A DNA stretch of 64,000 nt from UBA1046 sp012511325 (GCA_050951925.1 JBMNJZ010000001.1:1488001-1552000); one strand, 5' to 3'; positions 18,181-27,565 are shown, counted from the first letter of the stretch. Notes: generated by a model not told the origin, from the letters alone. A program made the numbers and translations.

Positions 18181-18738
18181 TCAGGCACGTTCCATATATT
18201 CGCCGGATCTGGTATCTATGCGTATGATATCGCCGCGATTGATAAACAAAGGCACTTTCAAGACGGCACCGGTTTCAACCGTGGCGTTTTTATTGGCAGT
18301 TGTGGCGGTATCTCCCCGCACGGCAGGCTCACATTCAGTAACTTCAAGCTCAACAAAAGTCGGTGGTTCAACCTGGAGAATTTCTCCACTCCAAGATACT
18401 ACACGACAAGTCATTCCCTCTTTGAGAAATGTTATACCCTCACCCAGAGTTTCTTTGGCAATTGGTATCTGATCATATGATTCAACATCCATGAAATATA
18501 AAAGATTGCCATCGGAGTATAAATATGACATATCGCGGCGACTAAGTTGAGCTTGCTCAAATTTTTCCGACGGATTAAAGCTTTTTTGTACAACACTGCC
18601 TGTCTTTAGATTTTTATAAGTTGTGCGTACAAAAGCTGAGCCTTTGCCCGGCTTTACATGCTGGAAATCAATAACTTGGTAAATCTGACCGTCCATCACG
18701 AAATTTACTCCATTGCGGAAATCACCTGCACTAATCAT
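18181..18738 (-). CDS. efp: Elongation factor P
   Basis: The 185-residue protein begins MISAGDFRNGVNFVMDG, as EF-P does. A KOW domain carries the PGKGSAFVR loop (Lys at the usual modification position), followed by two OB domains; it ends in RSGEYMERA. It relieves ribosome stalling at polyproline. The start at 18738 is fixed by GGAGG 5 nt upstream. No lysine-modifying enzyme gene is nearby. Confidence 0.95.
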   Translation of the reverse strand: MISAGDFRNGVNFVMDGQIYQVIDFQHVKPGKGSAFVRTTYKNLKTGSVVQKSFNPSEKFEQAQLSRRDMSYLYSDGNLLYFMDVESYDQIPIAKETLGEGITFLKEGMTCRVVSWSGEILQVEPPTFVELEVTECEPAVRGDTATTANKNATVETGAVLKVPLFINRGDIIRIDTRSGEYMERA

Positions 18739-18763
18739 AAATACCTCCGTAAACGCCTGTTCG

Positions 18764-18791
18764 CGCATATATTCATCTTTCGCATATATTC
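18764..18791. repeat. Two direct 11-bp repeats in the efp leader
   Basis: CGCATATATTC occurs at 18764-18774 and again at 18781-18791, a 17-bp period, directly upstream of the efp ribosome binding site. It could be a protein-binding site or part of a promoter region. Confidence 0.5.
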
Positions 18792-18846
18792 TATGCTATA
18801 TCCGATCAGTCCGCAAACCATTCTGACTGAACAGTATTTAATGAAT

Positions 18847-19377
18847 TTAGCGCAGGATATCCTCAAGAGAATCATAATCCCTTTTGTCAATCAGCAGCGT
18901 TTCGAACCATCTTTTAAACTTAATCGAGATTATTTCCTTTTGAAAACGGGGTTTGACCAACAGAATAAAGACACCTGCTCTTTTACCCGCCAAAACATCT
19001 GTAAAAATTTGATCCCCAACCAAAACTGCTTGATCAGGAGAGATTTGATAGCTCTGCATAATTTTTAAGATTCCGGAAGTACCTGGCTTGCCGGCTCTAC
19101 CTTCATATGCGATTCCTGTCGCTTCCGCAAATTGGTAACCTCGATTACCGTGCGCATTAGTCAGCAGTGCAGGAATTAATCCAGCTTCCTTTACTGCAGC
19201 AATAACATTATTTGCGTACTCGTCACCACTGCTGGATCCATGTTGAGCTAATGTATTATCCAGATCCAGCATAACGACTTTAATTCCACGCTCTATAAGC
19301 TTGTACCAATCAACTCGCCTAAGGTCTGTTACATACCAGTCAGGCATCATTTGCTTGCGAAAATTTTTCAGCCACAT
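18847..19377 (-). CDS. YqeG-family HAD phosphatase
   Basis: The 176-residue protein is a HAD-superfamily subfamily IIIA member of the YqeG type. Motif I is VVMLDLDNTLAQ, with the nucleophile DxD pair. The ALLTNAHGNRGYQFAEATG segment holds motif II. KPGTSGIL and VLVGDQIFTDVLAGKRAG give motifs III and IV. The family may act on phosphatidylglycerol phosphate, as its mitochondrial relative does, but this is not shown for bacteria in general. It lies between the deacetylase-like gene and efp. Confidence 0.85.
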   Translation of the reverse strand: MWLKNFRKQMMPDWYVTDLRRVDWYKLIERGIKVVMLDLDNTLAQHGSSSGDEYANNVIAAVKEAGLIPALLTNAHGNRGYQFAEATGIAYEGRAGKPGTSGILKIMQSYQISPDQAVLVGDQIFTDVLAGKRAGVFILLVKPRFQKEIISIKFKRWFETLLIDKRDYDSLEDILR

Positions 19378-19431
19378 ATTTATTTATTTTAGCATTCCCT
19401 AAGCCGTTGCTCCAATTATCCTGAGCTATAA

Positions 19432-21297
19432 TTAAGGTCGGAGGCTGCTCAAGACTTTGTCTGCATCAAAGAAACGACCAAGTTTTTGCCTTTGAGGTCT
19501 TCTCAATTCATCACCACCGACATATACCTTGTCGGTATGGACATGACCTTTACCAGAAACCATATATGCTTTATCCCCATATCCTGAAAGAATGCGGAAA
19601 CCGGCATCAGTCAAAAGTGATAATCTTGAGTGATCAGAAAGGACATGATCGCCATTTGGATAATGCAAAACTCTAACTTTACCAAGTAAAGGCTCAACCT
19701 CATCCTGCCATTTTTTTAAATCCTGCGCTATAACGCCAAGATTGCTGTTTGGAATATTAATGCCGCCCCAGGTATTACTGGCAAGAGTATATCCCTCTAT
19801 ACGCAACTCTTCAGCAATTTTCTTTATCTTAGCTTGATTGCTTATTAATTCTTCCTGACTTAACTCAATAGGGTCAAGCTGCAGTTGTTGTCTCTCATTA
19901 TTCCAATTATTCAGCGAAGCCTGGGAATATACATGACCAAAAATACCGCGATTAGCAGTAATGGCTAACGTAGCTTTGGCACCATCATAAGAAAACTCCG
20001 GATGCTCTTGGCAGAAAGCATTGAGTATCCCTATTTCGGAATTGGCTTCAAGCACTGCTCGACTTCCTGTATTATGGTCTGTCAATACCCCGGCAATTTT
20101 ATTCTGGTCTGTCAATTCCAGACACTCCGCTGTCCCACTCTCTGCTCTTAAAGGAGAATATGCAAAGCTTTCAAAAACCAGGATTAAAGGCTTCTTGCCT
20201 TCAGGAATAATGATTGGTGTGTACGTGCCCTTCTCAGAAATAAAGCTATCCCCGGATACTAAGATATAATCATTTGTTAGCAGTTGGTTTAAGATAGATT
20301 TGAATTCATCGGCAGTAATCATCAAGGAGTCAGCCTGCTTGGCATAAATATCATTGTCAAAAGCACGTGCAGGATCAACAATAATCGGCCTCATTGTTAT
20401 ATGTTCTATAGCTTGATTCCAACTAACTTGGACAGAGTCAGTGACCGAACTGATCTGACTATACCAGCTCAAAAACTCCGGGTCGTCCGGAAAGAAAACC
20501 ATAACCTCTGTCAGTGCTTTTTTAGCTGTATAGTATCTGCCATTTTCGAGATATTGAGATATTATATGGTGATACTCATCATAGACTATTTGCGCGATCT
20601 CACCCTTTCTGCGCTCCACATATTTTCTAACTGTTAATGGCACTTCTTCCAATAATAAGTTATTCCAAAGTTTGTACGCCATAGGCCAATTTCTTTCACT
20701 TGCAAATTGTTCTGCCTTTTTAACATCGTCTTGAACAAGTTTAATTGTTTCTAAAGAATCAAATATGGGCTTAACTACTGATTGAAAACGGTCAATTTTT
20801 TGTAGAACATTTAGCTGTTCTACAAAAACTGACTCTGTAATATTGTCTTTAACAAATTCAATGGCCTGCCCTTCCAAAAACTCAATTATCAGCTCAGTGC
20901 TGATAATACCGGTAATTGACAGAAAATTTTTATCTTCAGCGGAAAGACTCTTACCCTCTTTAACCTGCTTAATAATGGCTAATGTCTTGTCTTTTATATG
21001 AGTTTCGATAATATGCATCTCCGACAAGTTAGCCTCTCTGACCGCTTTCGATTTAGTGTTATCAAAGGCAACATCTCTAGTCGCGGAATACAGCTCCATT
21101 AAATGTTGATAATCCTTTTCCTCTATGGCTTTCAGATATATATTGGAATCATGCACAACTTTTTGGGGCCAGATAGCTATTACTACAGCTATGGTAACAG
21201 AAAGCAGAAGCAGCATAATTATTAGAATACGAAGTCTGCTCCTTGCAGCCTTATGGTATCTGTCAGGTCCTCCCGGTGGCATCCATTCCTTTGACAT
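19432..21297 (-). CDS. Membrane-anchored polysaccharide-deacetylase-like protein lacking catalytic motifs
   Basis: The 621-residue protein has one N-terminal transmembrane helix (about residues 22-44), a helical, tetratricopeptide-like region (about 50-290), and a C-terminal region resembling extracellular NodB-type deacetylases (about 300-622, with VDPARAFDNDIYA, IPEGKKPLILVF and EHPEFSYDGAKATLAIT). The NodB motifs are not conserved. The TFDDG position reads VFESF, the His-x-x-x-His metal site reads NTWGG, and the third motif reads HYPNG. It probably binds glycan without hydrolysing it. The start ATG 21297 overlaps the parC stop by 1 nt, with GGAG 8 nt upstream. The family assignment of the C-terminal part is from recognition of scattered blocks. 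Confidence 0.6.
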   Translation of the reverse strand: MSKEWMPPGGPDRYHKAARSRLRILIIMLLLLSVTIAVVIAIWPQKVVHDSNIYLKAIEEKDYQHLMELYSATRDVAFDNTKSKAVREANLSEMHIIETHIKDKTLAIIKQVKEGKSLSAEDKNFLSITGIISTELIIEFLEGQAIEFVKDNITESVFVEQLNVLQKIDRFQSVVKPIFDSLETIKLVQDDVKKAEQFASERNWPMAYKLWNNLLLEEVPLTVRKYVERRKGEIAQIVYDEYHHIISQYLENGRYYTAKKALTEVMVFFPDDPEFLSWYSQISSVTDSVQVSWNQAIEHITMRPIIVDPARAFDNDIYAKQADSLMITADEFKSILNQLLTNDYILVSGDSFISEKGTYTPIIIPEGKKPLILVFESFAYSPLRAESGTAECLELTDQNKIAGVLTDHNTGSRAVLEANSEIGILNAFCQEHPEFSYDGAKATLAITANRGIFGHVYSQASLNNWNNERQQLQLDPIELSQEELISNQAKIKKIAEELRIEGYTLASNTWGGINIPNSNLGVIAQDLKKWQDEVEPLLGKVRVLHYPNGDHVLSDHSRLSLLTDAGFRILSGYGDKAYMVSGKGHVHTDKVYVGGDELRRPQRQKLGRFFDADKVLSSLRP

Positions 21298-23504
21298 CAC
21301 AGATTCTCCAGGCTGATTTGTTTATCCTCAAATGCTTTATCGCGTATATACCGCCCCGAACCGGGCAGCTTTTTAACTTTGTAATAGTCCGGATCTTCTA
21401 ACTGTGACAATTGTGTACTGTGCAAGAAATTTGTGATTGTCTTATCAAGTCTGCTGCCTGACATAATAAAGCTGCCTCTGGCTGTGCGAGTAGCTTTATA
21501 AGTCACTTGAGAGGATGAAAATATTAACAACTTACCCTGGTTATTGATTACACCAAATTCAGGATTTTCATCAACGCCTATATACGCAGCTCCTACCAAC
21601 GGAGCATGATCAGAGTAAGCACTAACAATTTTCCTGCGTCTGTTTTTAGTTTCATAAGCGGAAACATCAACTCGAACTGCTCGGCGATCTTCAAAAACAA
21701 AAAGCATTTGGCCTCTGTATTCTCTATCTGTAGCATACATCACAACTACAGATTCTCCTTCATCCAGCTCCAGCAAGTTTGGTGTGTAATCGCCGATAAA
21801 GGATGGTTTATGGTCTTCAATATCATGGGCAAAAATTTTATACACTTGCGCTTTATTAGTCACAAAAATAATTTCCGCTTTATTTGTAGTTTCTATTTCT
21901 TGGACAATCCTGTCTCCCTCTTTGAGTTTTAGTTCAAAATTTCCGCGCAGAGAAGTTAGTGCCATTTTTTTAAAATAGCCTTCCTCGGTAAGAAATAACC
22001 TGATATTGTAATCGTCTATCAGATCTTCCTCTTTCAGAACGGGTACTTCCTCCGGCTCAATCAGAGTCGTTAATCTCTCGCGACCGTAATCTTTGGCGAT
22101 ATCACGTAATTGAGCACCGATCAAACTATTGATCTTCCTGGTACTATCAGCCAGACTCTTTAATTCATAGATTTCAGCTTCCAATTCAGCAATTTCATCA
22201 ATACGTCTAAGAATATACTCACGATTCAAATGACGCAGCTTAATTTCCGCTACAAATTCAGCCTGCACTTTGTCTATGCCAAAATTAGACATTAGATTCG
22301 GTATGACCTCGCTCTCAGTCTTAGTCAACCTGATCAAAGAAATCGCTTTATCAATATCCAGCAAAATCAATTCCAGAGCTTTTAAAAGATGTAATTTTTC
22401 TTCCTTTCTTTGGCGATCAAAATTGGCTTCCCGCCTGACACAATCTTGGCGCCAGCTGATCCAATTATCCAATATTTCACATATGCCCATAGTTTTAGGA
22501 CGACCTGAGACGAGAATATTGAAATTACAGGAAAAACTGGTTTCAAGAGAGGTTAGATCAAAAAGCTTTAGGATAAGCATCTTAACATCAGTATTTTTCT
22601 TGTAACTGACAGTAATTTTTAAACCGTTCAAATCGGTCTCATCTCTAACATCAATGATCTCACGAAACTTACCCTTGCGGGACAGGGCAGATATATCGTC
22701 AATTATGGCTTCAACCGTGGTATTATACGGTATCTCGTAGATTTCGATTAAGTTGGCTTTCTTATCAATCCTGCATTTCCCACGCAGTTTAAATGTGCCT
22801 CTGCCCGTTTCATAAATTCTGCGCATCTGTTCTTTAACATAAATCAGCTCACCGGCAGTAGAAAAATCCGGTGCCGGCATTGTCTCAAGCAGATCATGCT
22901 TACGATCATTAATATAAGCCGCAGTCGTCAGGCATACTTCTTTCAGATTAAAAGAGCAGATATTGCTTGCCATGCCAACAGCAATTCCCTGATTGGCATT
23001 AACCAAAATAGTCGGGAAAGCAGCCGGCAGCAATACCGGTTCTTTCATAGTGCCGGAGTAATTATCTATGAAATCAACCGCATCTTTTTCTAAACCGTTA
23101 AGAATTAAACTCGCACTCGGATCCAGCCTTACCTCAGTATAACGTGCAGCTGCATATTGCATATCTCGTGAGTAAACTTTGCCAAAGTTGCCTTTGGAAT
23201 CAATCCAAGGATGGATTAAAGCAGAATTACCACGTGTCAATCTGACCATTGTCTCGTAAATAGTCTGGTCACCATGCGGGTTCAAAGCCATCGTTTGACC
23301 GACAACATCTGCAGATTTTGCCCGAGGTGAATTGAGCAACTTCATTCGGTACATAGTATAGAGCAACTTGCGATGCGCGGGCTTAAAACCATCGATCTCC
23401 GGGATAGCCCTGGAGATAATGACACTCATGGCATATGGCATAAAATTGTTCAACAGGGTATCTGTGATTGGCTGCCTAATATGCTCGTTGTTACTATCGT
23501 TCAT
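21297..23504 (-). CDS. parC: DNA topoisomerase IV subunit A (ParC-like)
   Basis: The 735-residue protein has the GyrA/ParC breakage-reunion domain, with PAHRKLLYTMYRM, HPHG-like NPHGDQTIYETMVRLT and the catalytic tyrosine in AAARYTEVRL. A coiled coil follows, then a C-terminal beta-pinwheel region. No GyrA box (QRRGGKG) is visible, which favours topoisomerase IV or another type IIA enzyme over gyrase. It follows parE by 13 nt and has GGAGG before the ATG. Confidence 0.85.
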   Translation of the reverse strand: MNDSNNEHIRQPITDTLLNNFMPYAMSVIISRAIPEIDGFKPAHRKLLYTMYRMKLLNSPRAKSADVVGQTMALNPHGDQTIYETMVRLTRGNSALIHPWIDSKGNFGKVYSRDMQYAAARYTEVRLDPSASLILNGLEKDAVDFIDNYSGTMKEPVLLPAAFPTILVNANQGIAVGMASNICSFNLKEVCLTTAAYINDRKHDLLETMPAPDFSTAGELIYVKEQMRRIYETGRGTFKLRGKCRIDKKANLIEIYEIPYNTTVEAIIDDISALSRKGKFREIIDVRDETDLNGLKITVSYKKNTDVKMLILKLFDLTSLETSFSCNFNILVSGRPKTMGICEILDNWISWRQDCVRREANFDRQRKEEKLHLLKALELILLDIDKAISLIRLTKTESEVIPNLMSNFGIDKVQAEFVAEIKLRHLNREYILRRIDEIAELEAEIYELKSLADSTRKINSLIGAQLRDIAKDYGRERLTTLIEPEEVPVLKEEDLIDDYNIRLFLTEEGYFKKMALTSLRGNFELKLKEGDRIVQEIETTNKAEIIFVTNKAQVYKIFAHDIEDHKPSFIGDYTPNLLELDEGESVVVMYATDREYRGQMLFVFEDRRAVRVDVSAYETKNRRRKIVSAYSDHAPLVGAAYIGVDENPEFGVINNQGKLLIFSSSQVTYKATRTARGSFIMSGSRLDKTITNFLHSTQLSQLEDPDYYKVKKLPGSGRYIRDKAFEDKQISLENL

Positions 23505-23517
23505 CTATCCTCCGGTC

Positions 23518-25503
23518 TTAGGCCAAATCCAGCATATCCATATATGATTCGCCATAATCTTCGATATATTGTTTTCTGCCTGCGAGATTATCCCCTAGCA
23601 AAAGGTCAAATATTTCTGCCGACTCTTCTCCACCGGTAGGCAAGATTTCAATCAATTTTCTGGTTGCAGGATTCATTGTAGTTTGCCACATCATATCCGG
23701 CTCATTTTCACCCAATCCTTTGGAACGCTGTATATGAACGTTTCCGCCATTCAGACCGGATACAATTTCATTTTTCTCAAAGTCGCTGTATGCAAACAAT
23801 GTACGTTCTACTTTTTTGACCACATGTGTAATTTCAAACAGAGGAGATTCTGCAATAAATATTTTCCCTTTATTGATTAAAGTCGGCATCAGCCGATAGA
23901 ACATAGCTAGAATCATTGTTCTGATGTGGAAGCCATCGACATCGGCATCTGTGCAGATTATGACCTTGTTCCAACGCAAACTGTCCAAATCAAAGCTTGA
24001 TATTTTATTACTGTGTTTGGATTTGATTTCAACCCCACAACCTAAAACTTTTATTAGATCAGTAATAATTTCACTGTTAAATATGGTCTTGTAATCTGCC
24101 TTTAGACAGTTCAAAATCTTACCGCGAATTGGTATGACAGCCTGATATTCTGCGTCCCGTGCCATCTTAACAGATCCTAAAGCAGAGTTGCCCTCGACAA
24201 TATATAGTTCTCTGCGTTCAATATCTCTGGTTCTGCAATCTACAAAATTTTTTATTCGATTCTGAAAATCGATATTGCCCATTAATTTTTTTCTTACATC
24301 AAGCCTTGTTCTTTCCGCATTTTCGCGACTTCTCTTATTGATAAGAACCTGGTCCAAAATTCTTAGAGTTTCTGCCTTATGTTCAATAAACCAGATCTCC
24401 ATCTGTTCTCTGATCAGGTCAGTCATAAATTCTTGGATAAATTTGTTGCTGATTGATTTTTTTGTCTGATTCTCATAGCTTGTAAGAGTTGAGAATGAAC
24501 TTGAAATCCAAATCAGACTATCCTCAATGTCAGAAAAAGTAATTTTACTTTCATTGGCCTTATACTTATTTTCACTTTTCAACAAGCTGTCAATCTCTGC
24601 AACCATCGCCGAGCGCAAAGCTTTTTCTGGCGATCCACCATACTCTAACCAACTGGAATTATGAAAAAACTCGCATTTATCTACTTCACTATTAAAACAA
24701 AAAGCACATTGAGCCAGAACCTTATACTCCGGTTTATCCGGTCTGTCTTTACCTGCTCCTTCTCCTTCGAAACAGAACGGTTCAGATATGCCCTTATCCT
24801 GGTTCAGTTCTTTGACATAACCTAGAATCCCTTCCGGATAAAAGAAATCAATGCTTTCTCCAGTCAATTTATCATCAAACCGAAAATGTATGCCTGCATT
24901 GATAATTGCCTGGCGTTTTAAAATAGTATGAAAGTTCTGAGCAGGAATCTCTATCTCGGTAAAAACATCCAAGTCAGGTTTCCAATGTTGAATTGTACCA
25001 GTACGTCTGCTATTAGTGGCAGTTTTTATTAATCCGCCGATATTTTCACCTTTTTCAAAATGTAATTCATATCGATAGCCATCACGCACAGATATCACAT
25101 CAAAAAACTCGGAGGCATACTGTGTTGCGCAGGCTCCCAGACCATTCAACCCCAGACTATATTCATAATGAAAACCTTCGTTTGTCCTGTATTTACCCCC
25201 GGCGTATAATTCGCAATACACCAGCTCCCAATTATATCTTTGTTCGCGCGGATTATAGTCTACCGGCAACCCGCGTCCCTCATCCTCAACTTTAATACTG
25301 TGATCCGCATAACGGGTCACGGTAATCAGATCGCCGTAACCCTCCCTTGCTTCATCAATAGAATTGGACAGAATTTCAAAAAATGACTGCTCCGCGCCAC
25401 TGAGATCGTCTGAGCCAAATATTACAGATGGCCTTTTACGAACTCGGTCCGCACCTTTTAATGCGCTGATGCTTTCATTGCCATACTCTCTTGCTCTGAC
25501 CAT
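23518..25503 (-). CDS. parE: Divergent type IIA topoisomerase subunit B (ParE-like)
   Basis: The 661-residue protein has the GHKL ATPase domain: RKRPSVIFG, EILSNSIDEA with the Mg-binding Asn, EDEGRGLPVD, and GLNGLGA in place of the usual GLHGVG. The transducer follows, then the TOPRIM domain with EGNSALG (usually EGDSAGG), IRGKILN and CTDADVDGFHIR, and the tail RSKGLGE. It belongs to the divergent ParE group I associate with Clostridia. With ParC it should decatenate chromosomes. It is the first gene of the long minus-strand run. Confidence 0.85.
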   Translation of the reverse strand: MVRAREYGNESISALKGADRVRKRPSVIFGSDDLSGAEQSFFEILSNSIDEAREGYGDLITVTRYADHSIKVEDEGRGLPVDYNPREQRYNWELVYCELYAGGKYRTNEGFHYEYSLGLNGLGACATQYASEFFDVISVRDGYRYELHFEKGENIGGLIKTATNSRRTGTIQHWKPDLDVFTEIEIPAQNFHTILKRQAIINAGIHFRFDDKLTGESIDFFYPEGILGYVKELNQDKGISEPFCFEGEGAGKDRPDKPEYKVLAQCAFCFNSEVDKCEFFHNSSWLEYGGSPEKALRSAMVAEIDSLLKSENKYKANESKITFSDIEDSLIWISSSFSTLTSYENQTKKSISNKFIQEFMTDLIREQMEIWFIEHKAETLRILDQVLINKRSRENAERTRLDVRKKLMGNIDFQNRIKNFVDCRTRDIERRELYIVEGNSALGSVKMARDAEYQAVIPIRGKILNCLKADYKTIFNSEIITDLIKVLGCGVEIKSKHSNKISSFDLDSLRWNKVIICTDADVDGFHIRTMILAMFYRLMPTLINKGKIFIAESPLFEITHVVKKVERTLFAYSDFEKNEIVSGLNGGNVHIQRSKGLGENEPDMMWQTTMNPATRKLIEILPTGGEESAEIFDLLLGDNLAGRKQYIEDYGESYMDMLDLA

Positions 25504-25726
25504 TAATTTTCAGTTCCCTCCAAGAAATTTCTCATAAATTTATGCTGATAATTATGACGAGTTGGTACGCTCTTTCAATGTATAAACCCTGGAAACACTG
25601 CAATTACAGTATCTGTCATGATTATTATACACTATGGGAAACAAAAATAAATTACGCTCTGATTGCAAAAATTGTTTTTTCTGTTTTATTAAAAAAACAA
25701 AATCCATAGCTAAGCAAGAATTTACA

Positions 25727-25754
25727 TTGCACTTTTAGTTTTTCATGTTATCAT
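25727..25754 (+). promoter_or_regulatory. Probable promoter of ald
   Basis: TTGCAC (25727-25732) and TATCAT (25749-25754) are separated by 16 nt, in an AT-rich region, about 50 nt before the ald start. The remaining 299-nt gap between parE and ald shows no gene. Confidence 0.55.
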
Positions 25755-25802
25755 GCTTTAAAATGGTTTTTAATTAACAAAAGTAAACAAAGGGTGATTA
25801 TT

Positions 25803-26969
25803 ATGCTAATTGGCGTACCAAAAGAAATTAAAGATCAGGAAAGTCGTGTTTCCTGTACCCCGGCAGCAGCAAACCAATTTGTGTTGGACGGCCATACAGT
25901 CTTAATTGAAACCGGTGCCGGTTTGGAATCAGGTTTCACGGACCAAGAGTATATAGAGGCTGGCGCAATAATACTTGATCATGCAGCTGATGTCTGGGCG
26001 CAAGCGGAAATGATATATAAGGTCAAGGAGCCTATAGCTTCAGAATATAAATACCTGCGCAAAGGCTTAATTATATATGCCTATTTACATCTTGCCGCAA
26101 GCAGTGTCCTGACAAAAGAACTGATTGACAATCAATGTGTGGCTATTGCCTTTGAAACAATTCAGGTTGGATCAGCATTGCCACTATTGAAGCCAATGAG
26201 TGAAGTGGCAGGGCGAATGGCAATTCAGGAAGGTGCCAGGCTGCTCACGAAACCATGCGGCGGAAAAGGGATGGTATTACAGGGAGTGCCTGGTGTCGCA
26301 CCGGCTCATGTAGTAATTCTCGGCGCAGGTACTGTAGGTACGGCTGCAACCAGAATTGCAGTTGGCATGGGTGCCAGAGTCACTGTTCTTGATACTAATG
26401 TTGACCGCTTGGCAGAAGTTGGAGATATCTTCCTGGATAAAATTGAAACATTAATCTCTAATAGTTTCAATATCGCCAAAGTCATTAAGAATGCCGACAT
26501 GGTTGTCTCTTCTGTCTTGATCCCCGGCCATAAGGCACCTCAATTAATTACTGAAGCAATGGTCCAAACAATGGAGCCCGGTTCAGTCATCGTTGATGTA
26601 TCTATCGATCAGGGAGGCTCAACTGAATTGACTGCCAATAAGAAAACTGATTATTATGCACCGATTTTTATCAGACATGGTATTGTTCACTATCTGGTAG
26701 CAAATATTCCCGGCACAGTTCCCAGGACATCCACTCAGGCACTTTCTAATGCGACAACCAGGTATGCTCTTGCTATTGCCAATCTCGGATGGAAGCAAGC
26801 TTGCAGAAAACACCCGGAACTCGCCTCCGGCATCAATACCGCGGATGGTTATGTGACATATAAACCGGTGGCAGAAGATCTCAATTATGAACTAAAGAAC
26901 ATTCAAGAATTGTTAAATAATAAACATATCTATCTCCTTCAAGCCAGAACAGCACGTAAAAACAGTTAG
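25803..26969 (+). CDS. ald: Alanine dehydrogenase
   Basis: The enzyme interconverts L-alanine and pyruvate with NADH/ammonia. The sequence has GVPKEIKDQESRV at the N-terminus, the catalytic Lys in YKVKEP, the catalytic His in YLHLAA, a Rossmann motif GAGTVGTAATRIA, and SIDQGGS. Length is 388 residues from ATG 25803, close to the family's 370-390. A GTG three codons upstream is an alternative; AAAGGG lies 8 nt before the ATG. It stands alone on the plus strand. Confidence 0.93.
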   Translation: MLIGVPKEIKDQESRVSCTPAAANQFVLDGHTVLIETGAGLESGFTDQEYIEAGAIILDHAADVWAQAEMIYKVKEPIASEYKYLRKGLIIYAYLHLAASSVLTKELIDNQCVAIAFETIQVGSALPLLKPMSEVAGRMAIQEGARLLTKPCGGKGMVLQGVPGVAPAHVVILGAGTVGTAATRIAVGMGARVTVLDTNVDRLAEVGDIFLDKIETLISNSFNIAKVIKNADMVVSSVLIPGHKAPQLITEAMVQTMEPGSVIVDVSIDQGGSTELTANKKTDYYAPIFIRHGIVHYLVANIPGTVPRTSTQALSNATTRYALAIANLGWKQACRKHPELASGINTADGYVTYKPVAEDLNYELKNIQELLNNKHIYLLQARTARKNS

Positions 26970-26994
26970 GTTTACCGATGCCAATCCACATATA

Positions 26995-27030
26995 ACAAGG
27001 GGGCCGTCACCCGGGAGACGGCCCCCTTGT
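26995..27030. terminator. Strong hairpin after ald
   Basis: A perfect 14-bp inverted repeat (26995-27008 and 27017-27030, ACAAGGGGGCCGTC and its complement) surrounds an 8-nt loop. There is no T-tract on either strand, so it is an unusual terminator. It could still end ald transcription, or serve as an mRNA 3' stabiliser, 26 nt after the stop. Confidence 0.6.
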
Positions 27031-27402
27031 TGGCGAGGTGCGCCAAATTAGATATTTAGTTTGTTTGTTGCTTCCAGACCAGAAAAGGGCACCGTATTTC
27101 AAAAAACCTTCTTAAGCATATTGACTTTTATATGATTTTTTATAACGAAAAGCGCCCGCATTCTTACTTGTAATATAAAACTCCAGAAAAACGTGAAGAA
27201 TTATACTTAAATAAAGACGTTTTCTAAAAATGTGATCGGTTCAGATTTGTTCTTATTAGATTATTTGCAAGGCCATATTTCGTTTTTTCAAAGACAATGA
27301 TGGAGTTCTCTCAAAGACAACGGAAACATAGAGCTTTAATACAGGCACTTTCAATAAAAGAAAACCGACGTTTCCGAACATGGGAGTTCGAATTACGTCT
27401 GT
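27031..27402. other. Non-coding stretch left of the TnpV remnant
   Basis: I find no credible gene in this AT-rich segment. A small hairpin TGGCG-AGGTG-CGCCA starts it. It includes two copies of TCAAAGACAA about 24 nt apart (around 27288 and 27312). A 34-codon open stretch on the plus strand (27298-27402) shows no recognisable family. It may be decayed mobile-element DNA. Confidence 0.4.
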
Positions 27403-27519
27403 GATTCAAACATCAACGAACAGATCAAAGCACAGGATCAAATGCTGTGAGTACAGCGGATGAACAATATCCGTGATAAGGCGATGGTGATCGTTAATCG
27501 CGATCTGATTTACGCATAA
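27403..27519 (+). pseudogene. TnpV-type transposon protein, C-terminal remnant
   Basis: The frame translates to NINEQIKAQDQML, a stop (TGA at 27448), then VQRMNNIRDKAMVIVNRD and LIYA before the true stop at 27517. This resembles the C-terminus of TnpV, a small protein of clostridial transposable elements, where the in-frame TGA replaces the conserved Trp codon TGG. No intact N-terminal part is found upstream. I read it as a decayed mobile-element gene. Confidence 0.55.
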
Positions 27520-27526
27520 GGTATCG

Positions 27527-27551
27527 GGCGGCGGGGATTGCTCCCGCCGCC
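27527..27551. terminator. GC-rich hairpin between the TnpV remnant and the anti-sigma gene
   Basis: GGCGGCGGG (27527-27535) pairs perfectly with CCCGCCGCC (27543-27551) across a 7-nt loop. On the plus strand a weak T-rich stretch (AATTTGTTG) follows. It lies 15 nt after the anti-sigma stop on the minus strand and could terminate either direction. Confidence 0.6.
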
Positions 27552-27565
27552 AATTTGTTGTAGTG

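Noticed and set aside
21297..25503. Assignment of the topoisomerase pair as gyrB/gyrA
   Set aside because: No GyrA box is visible in the A subunit, and the B subunit has the divergent clostridial motifs. A gyrase role is still possible, but less likely.
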